Part shown: in pieces, positions 8,747-15,848 of the stretch
Numbering within the stretch: position 1 is the first letter of the stretch
Layout: every line of letters starts with the position of its first letter
NCBI GenBank assembly: GCA_036496585.1
Contig: DASXLB010000022.1
Coordinates: 146,772 to 210,771, forward strand
DNA: 64,000 nucleotides
Origin: Vicinamibacterales bacterium
GTDB taxonomy: Bacteria; Acidobacteriota; Vicinamibacteria; Vicinamibacterales; 2-12-FULL-66-21
Direction: 5' to 3'
Position numbers and translations under genes: made by a program
Notes under the pieces: generated by a model
Told to the model about the DNA's origin: nothing
Database searches by the model: none
The model's input: only the letters and a program-made list of their open reading frames with translations

Positions 8747-8762
8747 TGGCGCCGCGCTTGCC
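8747..8762 (+). promoter_or_regulatory. Candidate sigma-54 promoter of the ComEA-led operon
   Basis: TGGC (8747-8750) and TTGC (8758-8761) with GG (8748-8749) and GC (8760-8761) exactly 10 bp apart, matching the -24 TGGC / -12 TTGC consensus. Predicted start near 8773, about 100 nt before ATG 8873. Apart from the two inverted repeats I see no other clear element in the 316-bp spacer. Confidence 0.45.
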
Positions 8763-8872
8763 ATAGGAGTCCACGGCCCCGCCACGACTCATCACAAGGT
8801 GCCCGAGCCTCTGTGTCTTGTGCGTGTGCCCGGGCGGGGTCGCCACCATCTCTTTCTCTGGAGGAACGTCAC

Positions 8873-9229
8873 ATGCGAATCGCTCTCATGCTCCTCGCCG
8901 TCGCCGCCATGGCTGTCATGCCGGTCGCCGCCGCGCAGCAGACCAAGACGACCGCGGGCGCACCCGTCAAGGCCTCGCGCGCGAAGGCTGCCCCGGCACC
9001 AACCACGCCGGTCAATCTGAATACCGCGACCCAGGCGCAGCTCGAAGCCTTGCCGGGCGTGGGTCCGAAAGCCGCCGAGCGCCTCATCGAGTACCGGAAG
9101 CAGAATGGCAGCTTCAAGAAGGTCGAAGATCTGATGAACGTCAAGGGCTTCGGCGAGAAGACGTTCCTGAAACTGAAGCCGATGATCACGGTCGGCGACA
9201 GGGCCGCGCCCTCCGGGCCCTCGCTCTAG
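8873..9229 (+). CDS. ComEA-like helix-hairpin-helix protein, exported
   Basis: 118 residues. Signal peptide (MLLAVAAMAVMPVAAA), short Ala/Lys/Pro linker, then a ComEA-type helix-hairpin-helix domain: VNLNTATQAQLEALPGVGPKAAERLI and a second hairpin VKGFGEKTFLKLKPMITV. In ComEA this domain binds double-stranded DNA outside the inner membrane during natural transformation. Here there is no membrane anchor, only a cleavable signal, as in the small periplasmic ComEA of Gram-negatives. GGAGG lies 8 nt before ATG 8873. It opens a run of nine co-directional genes that also holds a pseudopilin, so a DNA-uptake link is plausible but not shown. Confidence 0.88.
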   Translation: MRIALMLLAVAAMAVMPVAAAQQTKTTAGAPVKASRAKAAPAPTTPVNLNTATQAQLEALPGVGPKAAERLIEYRKQNGSFKKVEDLMNVKGFGEKTFLKLKPMITVGDRAAPSGPSL

Positions 9230-9250
9230 CAGCCGGCGAGGCCCACGTCG

Positions 9251-9847
9251 ATGGCGCGCAGTTCCGGCGACACACGCCCTGGATTCACCCTCATCGAGCT
9301 CTTGTTCTCGATGGCGATCATGGGCACCTTGACGACAATCGCCGTCCCGCAGGGGTTGCGCGCCCTCGACGACTTTCGCACGCGTGCCGCGGCGCGCTAC
9401 CTGGCGCAGCGTGTGCTGGAGGCTCGGTTCCGATCGATCACGCACTCGGTCACCAGCGGTCTCCGCTTCGAGTCGTCGTCTATCGACTATCTCATCACAT
9501 CGGTCGAGGACGGCAACGGCAACGGCCTGCGGACGACCGAGATCCTGCGCGGCGTCGATCGCACGATCACTCCGCCGGAGCGGCTCGACGCGCAGTTTTC
9601 CGGCGTGGCGTTCGGGATCCTCGACGGTGTTCCGGACGCGGATGGCGGGCCAGCTCCGGGATCCGATGGCGTTCGACTCGGCGTCTCCACGATTCTCTCG
9701 CTCAACGCCGACGGCACCGCCACGTCCGGCACGCTCTATGTGCACGGCCGCGGGCGCGCCCAGTACGCCGTGCGCGTGCTCGGCGTGACCGCGCGGGTGC
9801 GTGTCCTGAAGTTCGACTTCGTCACCGGCCGGTGGGTCGATGCCTGA
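9251..9847 (+). CDS. Type II secretion/type IV pilus minor pseudopilin, GspH/FimT-like
   Basis: 198 residues with a prepilin signal: short basic leader, cleavage after Gly in RPGFTLIELLFSMAIMGTL, with Glu at +5 of the mature protein, then the hydrophobic helix. The rest is a beta-rich head with an acidic loop (GILDGVPDADGGPAPGSDG). The GspH/FimT family sits at the pseudopilus or pilus tip; FimT-like proteins bind DNA in some transforming bacteria. It follows the ComEA-like gene by 21 nt and overlaps the next gene by 8 nt. A prepilin peptidase is not in the window. Confidence 0.85.
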   Translation: MARSSGDTRPGFTLIELLFSMAIMGTLTTIAVPQGLRALDDFRTRAAARYLAQRVLEARFRSITHSVTSGLRFESSSIDYLITSVEDGNGNGLRTTEILRGVDRTITPPERLDAQFSGVAFGILDGVPDADGGPAPGSDGVRLGVSTILSLNADGTATSGTLYVHGRGRAQYAVRVLGVTARVRVLKFDFVTGRWVDA

Positions 9848-10208
9848 TCGCCGTCGTGCACCGCGTCGGCGTACGCGCGGTCTCGCCGCCCGCGTTCGGC
9901 CCGGCCACCTCGTCCTCGTGCTCGACGTCGGGCCCGGCGGCGCGCTGCTCGAGGGGGTACGTCCACTGCGCCCTGGCGCCGAAGTCGAAGTGCAGTTCGA
10001 CCTCGGCACGCAGCGCATCCGCGTCGGCGCGACGGTGGTCCGCTGCAGCATTGCGATGCTCGATCCGCACCGGGGCCCCACCTACCGGTCCGGGATCGCC
10101 TTCGAGGCCGCGTTCGACTGGACGCGGGAAGACACGACTCAGCGCGGGTATGGAGTGCCCGATCCGCACGACCGCCGTGCGTCACGGGATCACGGGAGCG
10201 CGAAATGA
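9840..10208 (+). CDS. PilZ-like domain protein
   Basis: 122 residues, ATG overlapping the end of the pseudopilin gene. Seen: an N-terminal RxxxR-type arginine cluster (DRRRAPRRRTRG) followed by VLVLDVGPGGALLEG, which resembles the (D/N)xSxxG half of the c-di-GMP-binding PilZ motif with Val in place of the usual Ser. Then VEVQFDLGTQRIRVGATVVRC, the expected beta-barrel strands, and GIAFE near the end. PilZ proteins tune pili, exopolysaccharide or transcription in response to c-di-GMP. The motif is imperfect, so nucleotide binding is uncertain. Its stop overlaps the start of the sigma-54 activator gene (ATGA). Confidence 0.7.
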   Translation: MPDRRRAPRRRTRGLAARVRPGHLVLVLDVGPGGALLEGVRPLRPGAEVEVQFDLGTQRIRVGATVVRCSIAMLDPHRGPTYRSGIAFEAAFDWTREDTTQRGYGVPDPHDRRASRDHGSAK

Positions 10209-11710
10209 CCTTGGAAACGTCTGTGCAGCCGGTGGCAAGGGAATTGGAAAGAGCGCCAGCCTCGAACAATGGGGGAGGCGGCATGACACGCAGTGAGAGG
10301 CGCGCACCCGAGCGGCGGCGCGGCCTGATGGCTCTGCTCGAATCCGTGGCGGACGTGTTGCCGTCCTGTCGGGAGGCGCGCGCGGTGCGCAACCGCTTCG
10401 AGCGCAAGCTGTGCGATCTGCTGCACCTTCGCGAGGTCGAGCTGCGCGACGGGCCGGCGATTCCACACCCGCCGGAGGATGTGCTGTCGCTCGAGGTGCG
10501 ATCGGGCGAGTTCACGTTGGGCGCCATCGACGCGGTCGTCGATCCCCAGCGCGCGCTCGACGCGTGGGATCGCCAGTTGCTCGACGCGGCGCGGCAGATC
10601 GCGTCGCTGGTGCTCACCATCGATCGGGCGCAGCGGGCGGGGATGTTCACGACCGCGGGAGGATATCGGCGCAATGGCGCGGCACCGATCGTGGGCTCGA
10701 GTGCAGGCATCCGGGCCGTCCGCGAGCGGATGGAGCGAGTGGCGGCGACGCACTTCACCGTCCTGATCGAGGGGGAGTCAGGGGTTGGGAAGGAACTCGT
10801 GGCGCGGCAGATTCACGAACTGTCGCCGCGCCGCGGCGGGCCGTTCGTCGCCGTCAATTGCGCGGCGATTGTCGAGACGCTGCTCGAGGCCGAGCTGTTC
10901 GGCATCGAAGAGCGCACGGCGACCGGCGTGCGCGGCCGCCGCGGCAAGTTCGAGCATGCGGACGCCGGGACGCTGTTTCTGGACGAGGTGGGCGATCTGT
11001 CTCTGGCGGCGCAGGCCAAGCTGCTGCGCGCCATCCAGGAAATGTCGGTCGAGCGGGTCGGGGCGATCGGCGCACGGCCGATCGATACGCGGATCATCGC
11101 CGCCACGAACCAGCCGCTCGCGGAGCTCGTCGATCGGGGCAAGTTCCGGCTCGATCTCTACTACCGCCTCCACGGCGTCGGGATCGTCGTGCCGCCGTTG
11201 CGCGAGCGTCCCGAGGATGTGATCGAACTGGCCGAGTACTTCCTCGCGCTGCATCGGGATTTCCGGAAGCTCAGGCTGTCGCAGGCGGCGGCGGATGCGC
11301 TCGTGGCGTACCGCTGGCCGGGCAACGTACGCGAACTGCAGCGGGTCATCGAGCACGGGGTGGCGTTGGCGGAAGACGATGCGCTCCGGCTGGAGGATTT
11401 GCCACCGTCGGTGCTCGACGGCTATATGCCGGTGTTGCTGCCGTCCGTTCACGCCGTCGACACGATGCGGGCGTGGGGCGCCCGCTATGCGCGGTTGATC
11501 TACGAGCGGTGCGGCGAGAACAAGCGCCGGACCTGCCGCGAGCTGGGGATCTCGTATCACACGCTCGTGGCCTATCTCCGCTATCGACCAGATCAACGCC
11601 GCGGCATGCCTGCGGCGACTCGTGCCGGGTTGCCTCCGGCCACACACAGCGGCGCAGGCGGGGCGGATGGTCCGCAGAGGTGCGCGCCGGCTCAATCTGG
11701 AGGTTTGTAA
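10205..11710 (+). CDS. AAA+ sigma-54-type activator without receiver and without a GAFTGA motif
   Basis: 501 residues. The N-terminal region (1-150) has no recognised sensor; it is not a receiver (no D-x-DD pocket). The AAA+ domain has Walker A GESGVGKE (190-197), Walker B LFLDEV (257-262) and the sensor and arginine-finger region (PLRERPEDV). Where GAFTGA should be, the sequence reads FGIEERTATGVRGRRGKFE (about 232-250), so the sigma-54 contact loop is replaced. The C-terminus has a Fis-like helix-turn-helix (KRRTCRELGISYHTLVAYL). ATG 10205 overlaps the PilZ stop, while ATG 10283 has GGGGGAGG before it; either could be used. Activators lacking GAFTGA (for example TyrR, HupR) act on sigma-70 promoters or as repressors, so the target polymerase is open. 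Confidence 0.9.
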   Translation: MTLETSVQPVARELERAPASNNGGGGMTRSERRAPERRRGLMALLESVADVLPSCREARAVRNRFERKLCDLLHLREVELRDGPAIPHPPEDVLSLEVRSGEFTLGAIDAVVDPQRALDAWDRQLLDAARQIASLVLTIDRAQRAGMFTTAGGYRRNGAAPIVGSSAGIRAVRERMERVAATHFTVLIEGESGVGKELVARQIHELSPRRGGPFVAVNCAAIVETLLEAELFGIEERTATGVRGRRGKFEHADAGTLFLDEVGDLSLAAQAKLLRAIQEMSVERVGAIGARPIDTRIIAATNQPLAELVDRGKFRLDLYYRLHGVGIVVPPLRERPEDVIELAEYFLALHRDFRKLRLSQAAADALVAYRWPGNVRELQRVIEHGVALAEDDALRLEDLPPSVLDGYMPVLLPSVHAVDTMRAWGARYARLIYERCGENKRRTCRELGISYHTLVAYLRYRPDQRRGMPAATRAGLPPATHSGAGGADGPQRCAPAQSGGL

Positions 11711-11916
11711 TGGTGAAGAAACTGCTGTTTGCGTGCGTGCTGCTGGCCGGATTCGTCGCGACTCCGCGTCCCGCGATCGCGGGATGCACCACCGATCTGG
11801 GTGACTGTTACGGCCGGGCCGCCCGCGTCGACAGCTTCTGGTACCGGTGGGCGACCGGCCTCGACTGCGAGCTCGACTACACCCAGTGCGTCCGCATCAA
11901 GCTGGTAGGGGCCTGA
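11710..11916 (+). CDS. Small secreted protein with twin CX6C motifs
   Basis: 68 residues: signal peptide (KKLLFACVLLAGFVATPRPAIA) then a mature part of about 45 residues. The mature part has four cysteines spaced C-x6-C-x19-C-x6-C. Between the pairs lies an aromatic stretch, VDSFWYRWATGLD. The symmetric pattern suggests two helices clamped by two disulfides, as in CHCH or alpha-hairpinin folds (inference; no family recognised). Its ATG shares a base with the activator's stop (TAATG) and its stop shares a base with the next start (TGATG), so it is translated inside a coupled operon. GGAGG lies 6 nt before the ATG. The neighbouring lipoprotein and ABC transporter make it a candidate exported signal, toxin or structural peptide. 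Confidence 0.72.
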   Translation: MVKKLLFACVLLAGFVATPRPAIAGCTTDLGDCYGRAARVDSFWYRWATGLDCELDYTQCVRIKLVGA

Positions 11917-12866
11917 TGCTGCGCTTCGCCGGCTCGGCGCTGCTGCTGGCGATGACCGTGGGCGCCTGCAAGACCCCCGTGGCCGGGCAGGCGCCCGCTC
12001 TGGTCGCACCGGTGCCGATCTTCGGACCGGTCATCGGTTCCGAAGTCATCGCCGGGAGGTCAGACGATGGGGTGGTGACGTTGTTGGCGGGAGGCCTGGA
12101 TTTGGTGCGAGTGGATGTGGAACGGAGGCGTGTCGAGCGGGTCCGGCTGGCCCTGGCGCCTGGCGAATCGTGTTGGGGGCTGGCGCGGTTGTCGGATGGC
12201 ACGCTGTGGACCTTGAAAGGCCGACAAGTCGCCGCGCGCCTCTCGGTCACCGGTCGCCTGGCGGAGCAGATTCCGTTGCCGACGCCGCAGTTCGGGATCT
12301 TCGCCGCGGGGAACCAGCTGCTCTTTCAGGAGGCCGTGTTCACCGCTCCGTCCCCGGCGCTGACGAGTGGGAGTTCTGGCGCCCCCGCGCGCGTGCCTTG
12401 GAGCAGTCTCATGACGAGGCGGTTCGATGGCCTCGCGCGCGCCTCGGCCGCCGCCCTCAACCTGCTCTCGTGCGGAGCGACGCGCGATCGCGAACGCGCG
12501 TGCTGGTTTCCCGACGAGCCCGCGGTGAACCTCGTCGATGATGACGGGCACGCACGGCGTGTGACGCTGGCGGGGCTTCGCGTCGTGTCGCCCGAGGTGC
12601 TGCTCACGTCCGACAATCCCCCTCGCCCCGTACGCGATGCGTTCGTCACCGAGCATGGGGAAATCTGGGTGCTCAGCAGCGGGGTGCCGCCGCCGGGACA
12701 TGCCGACACGCCAGGCGGATGGACGCTGGCGCGTTTCGGGAGACGAGGCGAGGTGCTGGGGCAGAGCCGGCTCGCGGAAGCGGCCCGTCTGATTCTTGCT
12801 GCGGACTCCCGGAGGGTCGAGCTGCTGCTCGCCAGCGGAAAAGTCGGAGAGGTACCTGCATGGTGA
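11916..12866 (+). CDS. Putative lipoprotein, beta-propeller-like, unknown function
   Basis: 316 residues. The start MLRFAGSALLLAMTVGACKT is a type II signal peptide with Cys at position 18. The body has repeated beta-strand units of the kind G-x-LWTL and GEIWVLSSG, as in NHL or Vgb-type propellers (GGLDLVRVDVERRRVERVRL, LSDGTLWTLKGRQ, FVTEHGEIWVLS), with LILAADSRRVELLLASGKV at the end. No catalytic motif is visible. The ATG overlaps the stop of the twin-CX6C gene and the gene overlaps the permease by 7 nt. It is likely a surface or periplasmic partner of the ABC transporter. Confidence 0.65.
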   Translation: MLRFAGSALLLAMTVGACKTPVAGQAPALVAPVPIFGPVIGSEVIAGRSDDGVVTLLAGGLDLVRVDVERRRVERVRLALAPGESCWGLARLSDGTLWTLKGRQVAARLSVTGRLAEQIPLPTPQFGIFAAGNQLLFQEAVFTAPSPALTSGSSGAPARVPWSSLMTRRFDGLARASAAALNLLSCGATRDRERACWFPDEPAVNLVDDDGHARRVTLAGLRVVSPEVLLTSDNPPRPVRDAFVTEHGEIWVLSSGVPPPGHADTPGGWTLARFGRRGEVLGQSRLAEAARLILAADSRRVELLLASGKVGEVPAW

Positions 12867-13540
12867 GCTTCTTCTTCGCGCTGCGGCCGTTTCCCGTGTC
12901 TGGAGTCGTCGCGCTGGCGGCGGTCACGCTCTATGGCGCGGTGATCGTGGCCTCGAGCCCCGGCGAGCTGGACTCGGCGCTGGGGCTGCTGTTGTTCGTG
13001 CAGATGTTCATGGCGTCGAGCGGCTTTCTGATGGCGGCGCATCGCGGTCATTTCGATCCGATGCTCGGGTACGGACGCAGCCGCGCGGCGGCTCTGGCGG
13101 TCCAGTGGGGCGCATCGGTCGTTCCGGCCTTGGTGGCATGGCTGGCCCTGGTGTTGGCTGGCTGGGTGGAGGGGAGCGCGGTGGTGCTTTCGGCACTCGC
13201 CGGTCGGCGTCTCGCAGCCTTCTTCATCGTTTCGGCCATTGCATGGTCGTGCGGTTTCGCGCTGCCGCGTGGCGCCGCCGGCGCTCTGTGGATGGGTGTG
13301 CTCGGCTGGCTGCTGCTCCGTCATCCGGATCTGCTGTCCTGGGCCGGACCGGGTACCTCGGCCCTCGCGGTGACGAGACGGGCGATGTCGATCGTAGCGT
13401 GTCCGTTTCTGCTGATCGGTGGTCCGTCCGGCATCGACGCCGCGTCGGTCACTGCCGCGCTGGCCGCGAGCTGTGTGCTCATGCTGACTGTCTGGCGCGC
13501 CGGGCGCTGGATCGACGTATACCTCGTGGAGCGAGCGTGA
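12860..13540 (+). CDS. Six-helix membrane protein, probable ABC transporter permease
   Basis: 226 residues, about six hydrophobic segments (VVALAAVTLYGAVIVAS, GLLLFVQMFMASSGFLMAA, VPALVAWLALVLAGW, LAAFFIVSAIAWSCGFAL, ALWMGVLGWLLL, VTAALAASCVLMLTV). No enzyme motif. Its GTGA overlap with the downstream ATPase gene and the size of an ABC-2-like half permease argue that it forms the membrane part of that transporter. ATG 12860 overlaps the lipoprotein gene; GAGAGG lies upstream. The substrate is unknown; in this operon the twin-CX6C protein or a lipid is the obvious guess. Confidence 0.72.
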   Translation: MVSFFFALRPFPVSGVVALAAVTLYGAVIVASSPGELDSALGLLLFVQMFMASSGFLMAAHRGHFDPMLGYGRSRAAALAVQWGASVVPALVAWLALVLAGWVEGSAVVLSALAGRRLAAFFIVSAIAWSCGFALPRGAAGALWMGVLGWLLLRHPDLLSWAGPGTSALAVTRRAMSIVACPFLLIGGPSGIDAASVTAALAASCVLMLTVWRAGRWIDVYLVERA

Positions 13541-14172
13541 CACCGCGCCTCGACGTTGCGGGCGTGTCGAAGGCGTTCGGCCGGCACCGCGTGCTCGACC
13601 AGGCATCGGTGCAGGTACGCGCCGGCGAAGCGGTCGGCCTGCTAGGCGCCAACGGCGCCGGAAAGACCACACTGCTGCGTGTCGCCGCCGGGTTGATGCG
13701 GCCTGACGCGGGTGGCGTGCGCTGGCTGCCGTCGGAACCGTTCGCCGTGCCGTCTGTACGGTATTTCGGGGGCGAAGGCACGCTGCCGCCAACCATCAGC
13801 GCGCGCCGCTGGGCCTCACTCTTCTCGATCGTTGCGGCCGAGCGGCGTGCGATTGGCCGGCTGTCGCGGGGCAGCCGCCAGGGACTCGGGTTGCGGGTCT
13901 TTCTGGCCGGCGATCCGACCGATATCGTGCTGCTCGACGAGCCGTGGGAAGGGCTCGACCCGCCGGGAGCCGCATGGCTCACCGACACGCTGCGGCGTTG
14001 GCAGCGTGCCGGCTCGGCGATCCTGCTGTCGTCACACCGGCTGTATGACCTCGACTCGATCTGCACGCGATTCGTCATGCTCGAGGACGGGCGGTGCTCG
14101 CCGCTCGTCGCCCGCGATGAGCGGCCACGACTCGAGCAGATCCAGCGTGCCTTTGTACGGGGTGGCCGATGA
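13537..14172 (+). CDS. ABC transporter ATP-binding protein
   Basis: 211 residues from GTG 13537 (GTGA overlap with the permease stop). Seen: Walker A GANGAGKT (37-44), Walker B IVLLDEP (130-136), D-loop EGLDP and H-loop SSHR. The signature motif reads LSRGSRQ (109-115) rather than LSGGQ, an altered but still recognisable form seen in some small exporters. The protein is shorter than most CcmA/DrrA-type ATPases and lacks an obvious long Q-loop region. It powers the adjacent membrane protein. It ends in an ATGA overlap with the following large gene. Confidence 0.88.
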   Translation: MTPRLDVAGVSKAFGRHRVLDQASVQVRAGEAVGLLGANGAGKTTLLRVAAGLMRPDAGGVRWLPSEPFAVPSVRYFGGEGTLPPTISARRWASLFSIVAAERRAIGRLSRGSRQGLGLRVFLAGDPTDIVLLDEPWEGLDPPGAAWLTDTLRRWQRAGSAILLSSHRLYDLDSICTRFVMLEDGRCSPLVARDERPRLEQIQRAFVRGGR

Positions 14173-15779
14173 TCGCGATGCCGATCGTCTATCACGACGT
14201 TCCGGCCGAGGTCTCCACAGTGACGCCGTACGCATGGCGCCAGGGGAGTGCGCCGGTACCGCTGCATGTGGCGGTCGAGCGCGACGGCCGGGACGTCAGG
14301 TTCGTGCTGGCCGTCGAATCTCCGATCGTGGTGTTGTTGCAGCGTCCCGATGGCTTGTATTTGCTCGACGGGCCGTTGATTGTCGACCGTCCCCTCGAAC
14401 GGCGTGTCGACGGCAATTGGCGGCGCTCGGTCGTTGGATCGACCGCCGGAGTGACGGCGGCGGCTGCGCCGCTCACCTGGATCAGCGCTGATGGCATCGG
14501 GGGAGTGTGGCCCGCGTGCTGGTGGACGTCTCCATCGCGGTGGGAGTGCATGGGCCTGCCGCTCGACGCGGCCGGCGTCGTGACGGCGATTCAGGATGGG
14601 TGGCTGCTGGCGGCTCCGGTCAGTGGAAATGCCGTGCCCACCCTGCGTGCGTCAGCGTGGGGCCGGCTTGCCGTCGTCTCCGACCGCGACGGGGGACTGC
14701 CACCGCGCCTTCGCTTCACCGCGGCCGAGCCGCAGACGCCGCCGCAGCGCGCCAGGGCCGTGCGCCTCGAGACGAGACAGCTCGATCTCAAGGTCTTCCC
14801 CCTTTCGCCTGGCGTCTTCTGGCTCGCGGGAGGGTCGTCACCGCCCGATTCGTGGCTCGAAGTCCGCAGTGTGCGATCGGGGCCGCAGTTTCTCTCGCTG
14901 GACGAGGTCGCCAGGGACACGCCGCTGTCGCCGTTGCGCGTCGTGCTCGAAGCGCGGAGAGATGTCGATGCGGTCGTGGCGTCGAATCGCGGGGATCCGA
15001 TTCCTGGCGCACTTGTCACCTTGTTTCGGCTGATCGATCGTCAGCCCGAGATCGTGACGCCGGGACAGCCGCCGCCACGCCGCGTGCTTGCGGGTGAATG
15101 GACGACTGCTTCGGATGGCAAAGTCGTGGTCGAGAGCGCTGGCGAGGCGGACTACGAGATCGTCGCGTGGCATCCGCAGTTCGGGCGCACCTCGCTGCGG
15201 CTCCGTCCTGGTGTGACGGCCGTGAGCATTCGGCTGCAGCCAGCCGGCGTGGCCGGTGGCCGCGTCCTCTCCGGCGGTCGGCCGGCCGCCGGCGTCGACG
15301 TGATCAGCGCGCCCGACCCGTCGGCATATGCGGCGGCCACTGATCCGATCGAAGTGAAGGGAGGAGAAGCCCGCACCGGTTCGGATGGTCGATTCGCCGT
15401 CGCGTTGGCACCGGACGGTGGAGGGGAACTGCGTATCGGCGGCGCCGGCTTCCCCACAGTGCGGGTGCCGCTGCCGCGGGCGCCGCTCCCCTTGATCGAG
15501 CTCGGCGACATCGAGCTCGGTCGTCCGATCGCTGTCTCGATCGCGCTCGATCAGGAGACCAGCTGCGACCTCAAGGCGGCGGGGCCGGTCGGGCGATCGG
15601 GGTTGCAGATTGTTGCCGCGTCGCGCACCGGGCCGGGTCTGTTCTCGATGGTCCTGCCCGAGGAAGGGACCTGGGAGTTCGTCTTGATCTGCGGCCGTGA
15701 GGAGCGGTCCCTCGTCCCGTCGATCCTGACGGTTTCGGCGCGCGACGGCCCCCGTGACCTGCGCCTGAGCGTTCGATGA
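14169..15779 (+). CDS. Large beta-rich protein with carboxypeptidase-regulatory-like domains
   Basis: 536 residues, overlapping the ATPase gene by ATGA. No clear signal peptide at the chosen start (MIAMPIVYHDVPAEV), which is odd for this family. Seen: a beta-rich first half, then two or three transthyretin-like units of the CarboxypepD_reg kind: VVASNRGDPIPGALVTLFRL with TTASDGKVVVES, GGRVLSGGRPAAGVDVIS with ARTGSDGRFAVAL, and LPEEGTWEFVLICG near the end. Such domains are stalks or carbohydrate-binding modules of secreted proteins. Either export uses the operon's own ABC transporter, or the protein acts inside the cell; neither is shown. Last gene of the run. Confidence 0.65.
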   Translation: MIAMPIVYHDVPAEVSTVTPYAWRQGSAPVPLHVAVERDGRDVRFVLAVESPIVVLLQRPDGLYLLDGPLIVDRPLERRVDGNWRRSVVGSTAGVTAAAAPLTWISADGIGGVWPACWWTSPSRWECMGLPLDAAGVVTAIQDGWLLAAPVSGNAVPTLRASAWGRLAVVSDRDGGLPPRLRFTAAEPQTPPQRARAVRLETRQLDLKVFPLSPGVFWLAGGSSPPDSWLEVRSVRSGPQFLSLDEVARDTPLSPLRVVLEARRDVDAVVASNRGDPIPGALVTLFRLIDRQPEIVTPGQPPPRRVLAGEWTTASDGKVVVESAGEADYEIVAWHPQFGRTSLRLRPGVTAVSIRLQPAGVAGGRVLSGGRPAAGVDVISAPDPSAYAAATDPIEVKGGEARTGSDGRFAVALAPDGGGELRIGGAGFPTVRVPLPRAPLPLIELGDIELGRPIAVSIALDQETSCDLKAAGPVGRSGLQIVAASRTGPGLFSMVLPEEGTWEFVLICGREERSLVPSILTVSARDGPRDLRLSVR

Positions 15780-15848
15780 CGGAGGGGCCCTGGTGGAGGG
15801 TGGGCGCCCGCTTGTCGAAATCGGTCGTCGCATAGTACCTTTGAAGGC

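Noticed and set aside
15780-15848. Possible glycine riboswitch before gcvT
   Set aside because: The spacer is only 69 bp and lacks the conserved tandem aptamer cores.
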